From Bisporella sp. PMI_857 (lineage: Eukaryota > Ascomycota > Leotiomycetes > Helotiales > Helotiaceae): a stretch of DNA of 64,000 bases. Location: contig JAJSPD010000010.1 in assembly GCA_021307315.1 (NCBI GenBank), positions 496,001-560,000 on the forward strand, read 5' to 3'. The notes under the pieces are model-generated. The model was given only the letters and a program-made list of their open reading frames with translations, was not told the origin of the DNA and did not search any database. Both the position numbers and the translations under genes were made by a program. Positions 60,693-64,000 of the stretch are shown in pieces (position 1 is the stretch's first letter; each line of letters starts with the position of its first letter).

Positions 60693-61836
60693 ATGCATTA
60701 CATCCGCTTCCTCAAACCGCCTCGCCTCTCAAGTTTGTCTCCGGCTGTGACTGCCAAGATTACGGTCACCACAGATCTTGGAGAGTCCTTTCTACTCGCG
60801 GACATTGCTATCGTAGTTAATCTCATATCTGAGAATGGCACCAAAATTGGGAAGAGCACAGAGTACATATGGAAAGGGAGGAACGGTATGCGAAGTCTAG
60901 AAGTTCAAGTACCTATTCCAAAATCACATGGTGCCAAGGAATTGAGGTTGCTTGTCCGGCCAGAGCAAGTAGCCTTGTTAACAGACTCTTTCTCTTCTGT
61001 AATTTCTGGCGCAAGTGCATTAGATACAGACGACCAGGGCCGCGTTATTACTGTGAGAAGTGCTGGCATAAATGCGAAAGCATCCGCAAAAAGCGATGAG
61101 GCTATCTCTCAAAGTATGGCTGAGCGAGTGTTCCGCTCTAACGAAAGGGAAATTCATATTTGGGAAGAGACAGGAGAGAGCATAGCACGGCATATTTGGT
61201 ATGATCATATTTGGACAGGTACGTCCCTTTCCTTTCCAGACTGACATTATTAGGGACGCTGGACTCGTGTTATCATCATACCTTGCTACCATATCAACCA
61301 CAAAGAGTGAGCAGTCTCGGTTACCACACTTGCAGAAAACACTTGAAAAGAAAAACCTCAACATCTTAGAACTTGGAGCAGGATGTGGAATAGTGGGCAT
61401 CACACTATCAACCTACTTCCCTTCCTCTCAGGTCCTCCTCACCGACCTGCCGGAAGCAACCTCCATCCTCACCCGTAACCTCTCCCTTCTGCCTTCCTCT
61501 ATATCTCACGCCATCGCGCAGCAAGTCCTCGACTGGTCCTCCCCCCTCCCTTCCCAAGTCCAGGCAGAACGCTGGGATCTTGTCGTTGTAGCCGATTGCA
61601 CATACAATCCGGACGTGGTCCCTGACCTTGTGACAACGCTGGGCAGGATCTCGGATGGGAACAGAGAAGTTGAGTTGCTGCTGGCGATGAAGGTGAGGCA
61701 TGAGAGCGAGGCTGTGTTCTTTGAGCTGATGGAGAAGGGGGGCTGGGAGGTGAGGGAGAAGGCAATTTTACCGCTTCCGGTGCTGGGATGGAAGGATGAG
61801 GAGATCGAGGTTTACCTATTTAAGCTGCGGGCCTGA
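60693..61836 (+). CDS. METTL21/Rrg1-type methyltransferase
   Basis: Exons 60693-61198 and 61254-61836 give 362 residues. The start at 60693 (MHYIRFLKPPRLSSLSP) was preferred over a GTG-led extension because fungal members begin with this phrase. An N-terminal beta-rich region of about 150 residues (ITVTTDLGESFLLADIAIVV) precedes the methyltransferase fold. ESIARHIWDAGLVLSSYLA spans the intron; LNILELGAGCGIVGITLSTY is SAM motif I; VLLTDLPEATSIL is post-I; WDLVVVADCTYNPDVVPDLV is the family's motif with D-C-T-Y-N. This is the 'nicotinamide N-methyltransferase-like' or lysine methyltransferase 16 superfamily that includes S. pombe Rrg1. The substrate, probably a protein lysine, is not known. It appears intact. 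Confidence 0.92.
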
Positions 61837-64000
61837 TTACTATTTGGAAGCTTCATTTTAGTCATGGCTTTTACTAAACATAAACATGATTTCAACAACC
61901 TGACTGTTGTATCAATTCCTGTTGTCATTCTCATTACTGTCCTCATGCCTCGACCCACTCATTCCTCCGTATTAATGTCAATTGTGTTATACTTGCCAAG
62001 CTGTCTGTTGCTGTTATTTTCTAGCGTAAACTCAGCAGCAAGTTCCGATGCTGAAGGAAGTACGAAGCTTAGAAGGGGAAGTATTTGCGAGGGTAAAACG
62101 CTTCTTGCAGTTCTAAGGCTCATCCAGCTTGGAGGTTTGAACTTGAGAGGGAGAGCAAGGAAGGCCGCTGGCGTTTATTGCTAAATTTGAATGAGGGTTG
62201 TATTTTTTGGTATGTGGGTATTGTAGTTTTATATACCTTTCCAAGGGGGGGGAGGGGAGGATTAATGCAAATCACATACCCCGGCCTGCATCTTTACTTT
62301 ATGGAGAAGCATGTAGATCAAGCAAGCATGCATAATTCAAGATACGCAATATAATGCATAATATAAAAGAAGAGATTGCTAGATGTTTGAGAGGCCAGGA
62401 ATCATAACCTTGCCTGATGAGAACGACACATGACCAAGTGGTGGGGAAACGTGATATATTTTTTAATAAAAAAACAAGCTTTAATATCAAGCATACGTAA
62501 GCAAAGATAATTACATTATAAAGCGAAACACGCATGTTTAAGCACGAGTTCCTCATCCTACATTATAAATCCGGAACCCAGTGACATTAACGGTTCTGCG
62601 AACAGCAACATACCATACATTATTTCTCACTCTTTAACAATTACCTATTACGTTCTCAGGCATTCGCTTTATTCGGAAATACGGACCTAGCCTTTTGCTT
62701 CAAACCACGGCCGAGCGATCAGCAGCCGGGCGTCGTTTGGTCTGCTTCGCATGCTCCTTGCTTTGTTGGCTTGCTGTTTGCTCGGCTTTTGGGGGGGGAG
62801 AAGATCAAAACGCTAGCGGTCTGCTGATTTATAGATCACAAACGGCACGGGTATATAGAAGGCTAGAAGCTCAGCCTTGCGGGATGAATTTTTAGGAGCG
62901 TGAGCGCTTTGTATTGTTTGATTTTAGCGCGTCGAAAGCCATGCAAAGTCTGAGGGATTTAAGAGGGAGGAAATGAGCCTTTTTGAATATTTGAATGTGC
63001 TTCGTTTGTTAAGGAGGTAGCGGATGGTCTAGTGATGTAGGGTTTTGGGGCTATAAATATGCAGCGCTAAATGCTCCATAGGAGTATTGGACTTTCAAGC
63101 ATTTAACGCTTATAGCAGGGTATGGTGCCGCTAGGTAGGTACTTGTGATAAGGCTGTGCGTTGGAAGACAAATAAGAAGAAGTAGTTGCATGAATGCCAA
63201 AGCGGAGGGAGAGAATAGGTTGACGCTTTACGTTTATATTGAAGCCGTTTTACTCACATTTTACCCGTTGCTACCGTTATTTTGTTGTTAACGCCGTCGC
63301 TGTTATCATGTGGAAAAGATGGCAAATAATTAGAGATGCGAGGTTAGAATTACAAGTTTGATACCATCTTTGCTTTGCACGCTTATCACCCTGGTGCCTA
63401 CATCGTACCTCTTGTGTATAGCACAGCAAGAGAAAGACAATGCTAGCCAGCCGTAATATACAAAAGAAACAGCGCTAGGCAGTAATGACGGCAGTGACAA
63501 CAGGGAAAGTTCTCTGGTTAAATGTTGCGCATATCAACTACTTGATTGAAAAATGTGTTCAAGTGATATCAATGGATACTTGTTGGCAGCAGATTGTACA
63601 TGCACTCAAGAACTTTGAGGCCCTCTTGCGGAAACCATGTTTCTATATTTCAATTTACACTGGAGGTGCTGAGAATGTCATAACCAGGCTTTCCCGTAAG
63701 TCTGTATATGCAAGCACCCGATGACCGGTGGTGTAAAATTTACAAATTTTGAGCTATATTAGTTGCGAAGTAGGTCTAGCTTGTAGTGAAAGCATAGCGC
63801 AATTTCATAGGTAAGTCAGCTGGTATTGCGTTATGGATGCTCACTTTTTGGGGGATGACATATCACAAAGCATGCACATCTCGTGGAAGAGTCTCGGCGA
63901 TTGTTCTGCCAGTATCTGCACCTACCCGCCTCTCGGGACTTAAAGATTCAATGAGGCGAAGGCAAAAACTGCCGACATCAAAAGTCCCAAGCCGGGCCAG
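61837..64000. other. gene-poor right end
   Basis: No supported gene to the window edge. Frames at 61864-62184 and 63485-63724 have no recognisable features. Confidence 0.4.

Overview
The window looks like nuclear chromosomal DNA from a filamentous ascomycete (Pezizomycotina; Leotiomycetes is a guess). Most genes are split by short introns of about 45 to 125 bases with GTAAGT/GTATGT-type donors and CAG/TAG acceptors. The families are typically fungal: RTA1 exporters, a Zn2Cys6 regulator, a fungal arylsulfotransferase, a GMC oxidoreductase, DUF7726 and a gp1-like protein. No prokaryotic operon, CRISPR array, rRNA or convincing tRNA was seen. All gene models were spliced by eye and have not been checked against transcripts.

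Layout. 0-3.5 kb: the 3' part of a DUF5695-type protein, then a broken fungal GTPase gene. 4.3-9.3 kb: two tandem RTA1-like membrane proteins and, divergent from them, a short Upc2-like Zn2Cys6 regulator; this could be a small lipid or sterol stress module. 10-13.4 kb: a small conserved protein and an intact seven-exon amino-acid permease. 14.4-22.1 kb: what appears to be a decayed secondary-metabolite cluster. It holds two broken MFS transporters, an intact small SAM methyltransferase, a broken aminotransferase, a thioredoxin-reductase-like fragment, a broken O-methyltransferase and an intact P450. This enzyme set matches epipolythiodioxopiperazine (gliotoxin/sirodesmin-type) clusters, but no NRPS is present here.

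23.4-31.4 kb: a broken small gene, an arylsulfotransferase, an orphan GH47 tail, a Kre9-like surface protein and a Golgi-type glycosyltransferase. 33-39 kb is a second decay zone: two broken alpha/beta hydrolases, a broken TauD-like dioxygenase, a DUF7726 gene with one frameshift, and a clean hAT-type MITE with a perfect 8-bp target duplication. 39.5-45.9 kb holds ordinary intact enzymes: GMC oxidoreductase, xanthine phosphoribosyltransferase and a D-2-hydroxyacid dehydrogenase. 46.5-49.2 kb holds two tandem paralogues of an unrecognised Cys-rich family. The last 15 kb is gene-poor, with a gp1-like protein and a METTL21/Rrg1-type methyltransferase.

The main themes are local gene decay (about ten broken genes or fragments among some thirty loci, with several stops of the C-to-T type expected from repeat-induced point mutation), the remnant toxin-type cluster with two surviving enzymes, and the tandem orphan pair.
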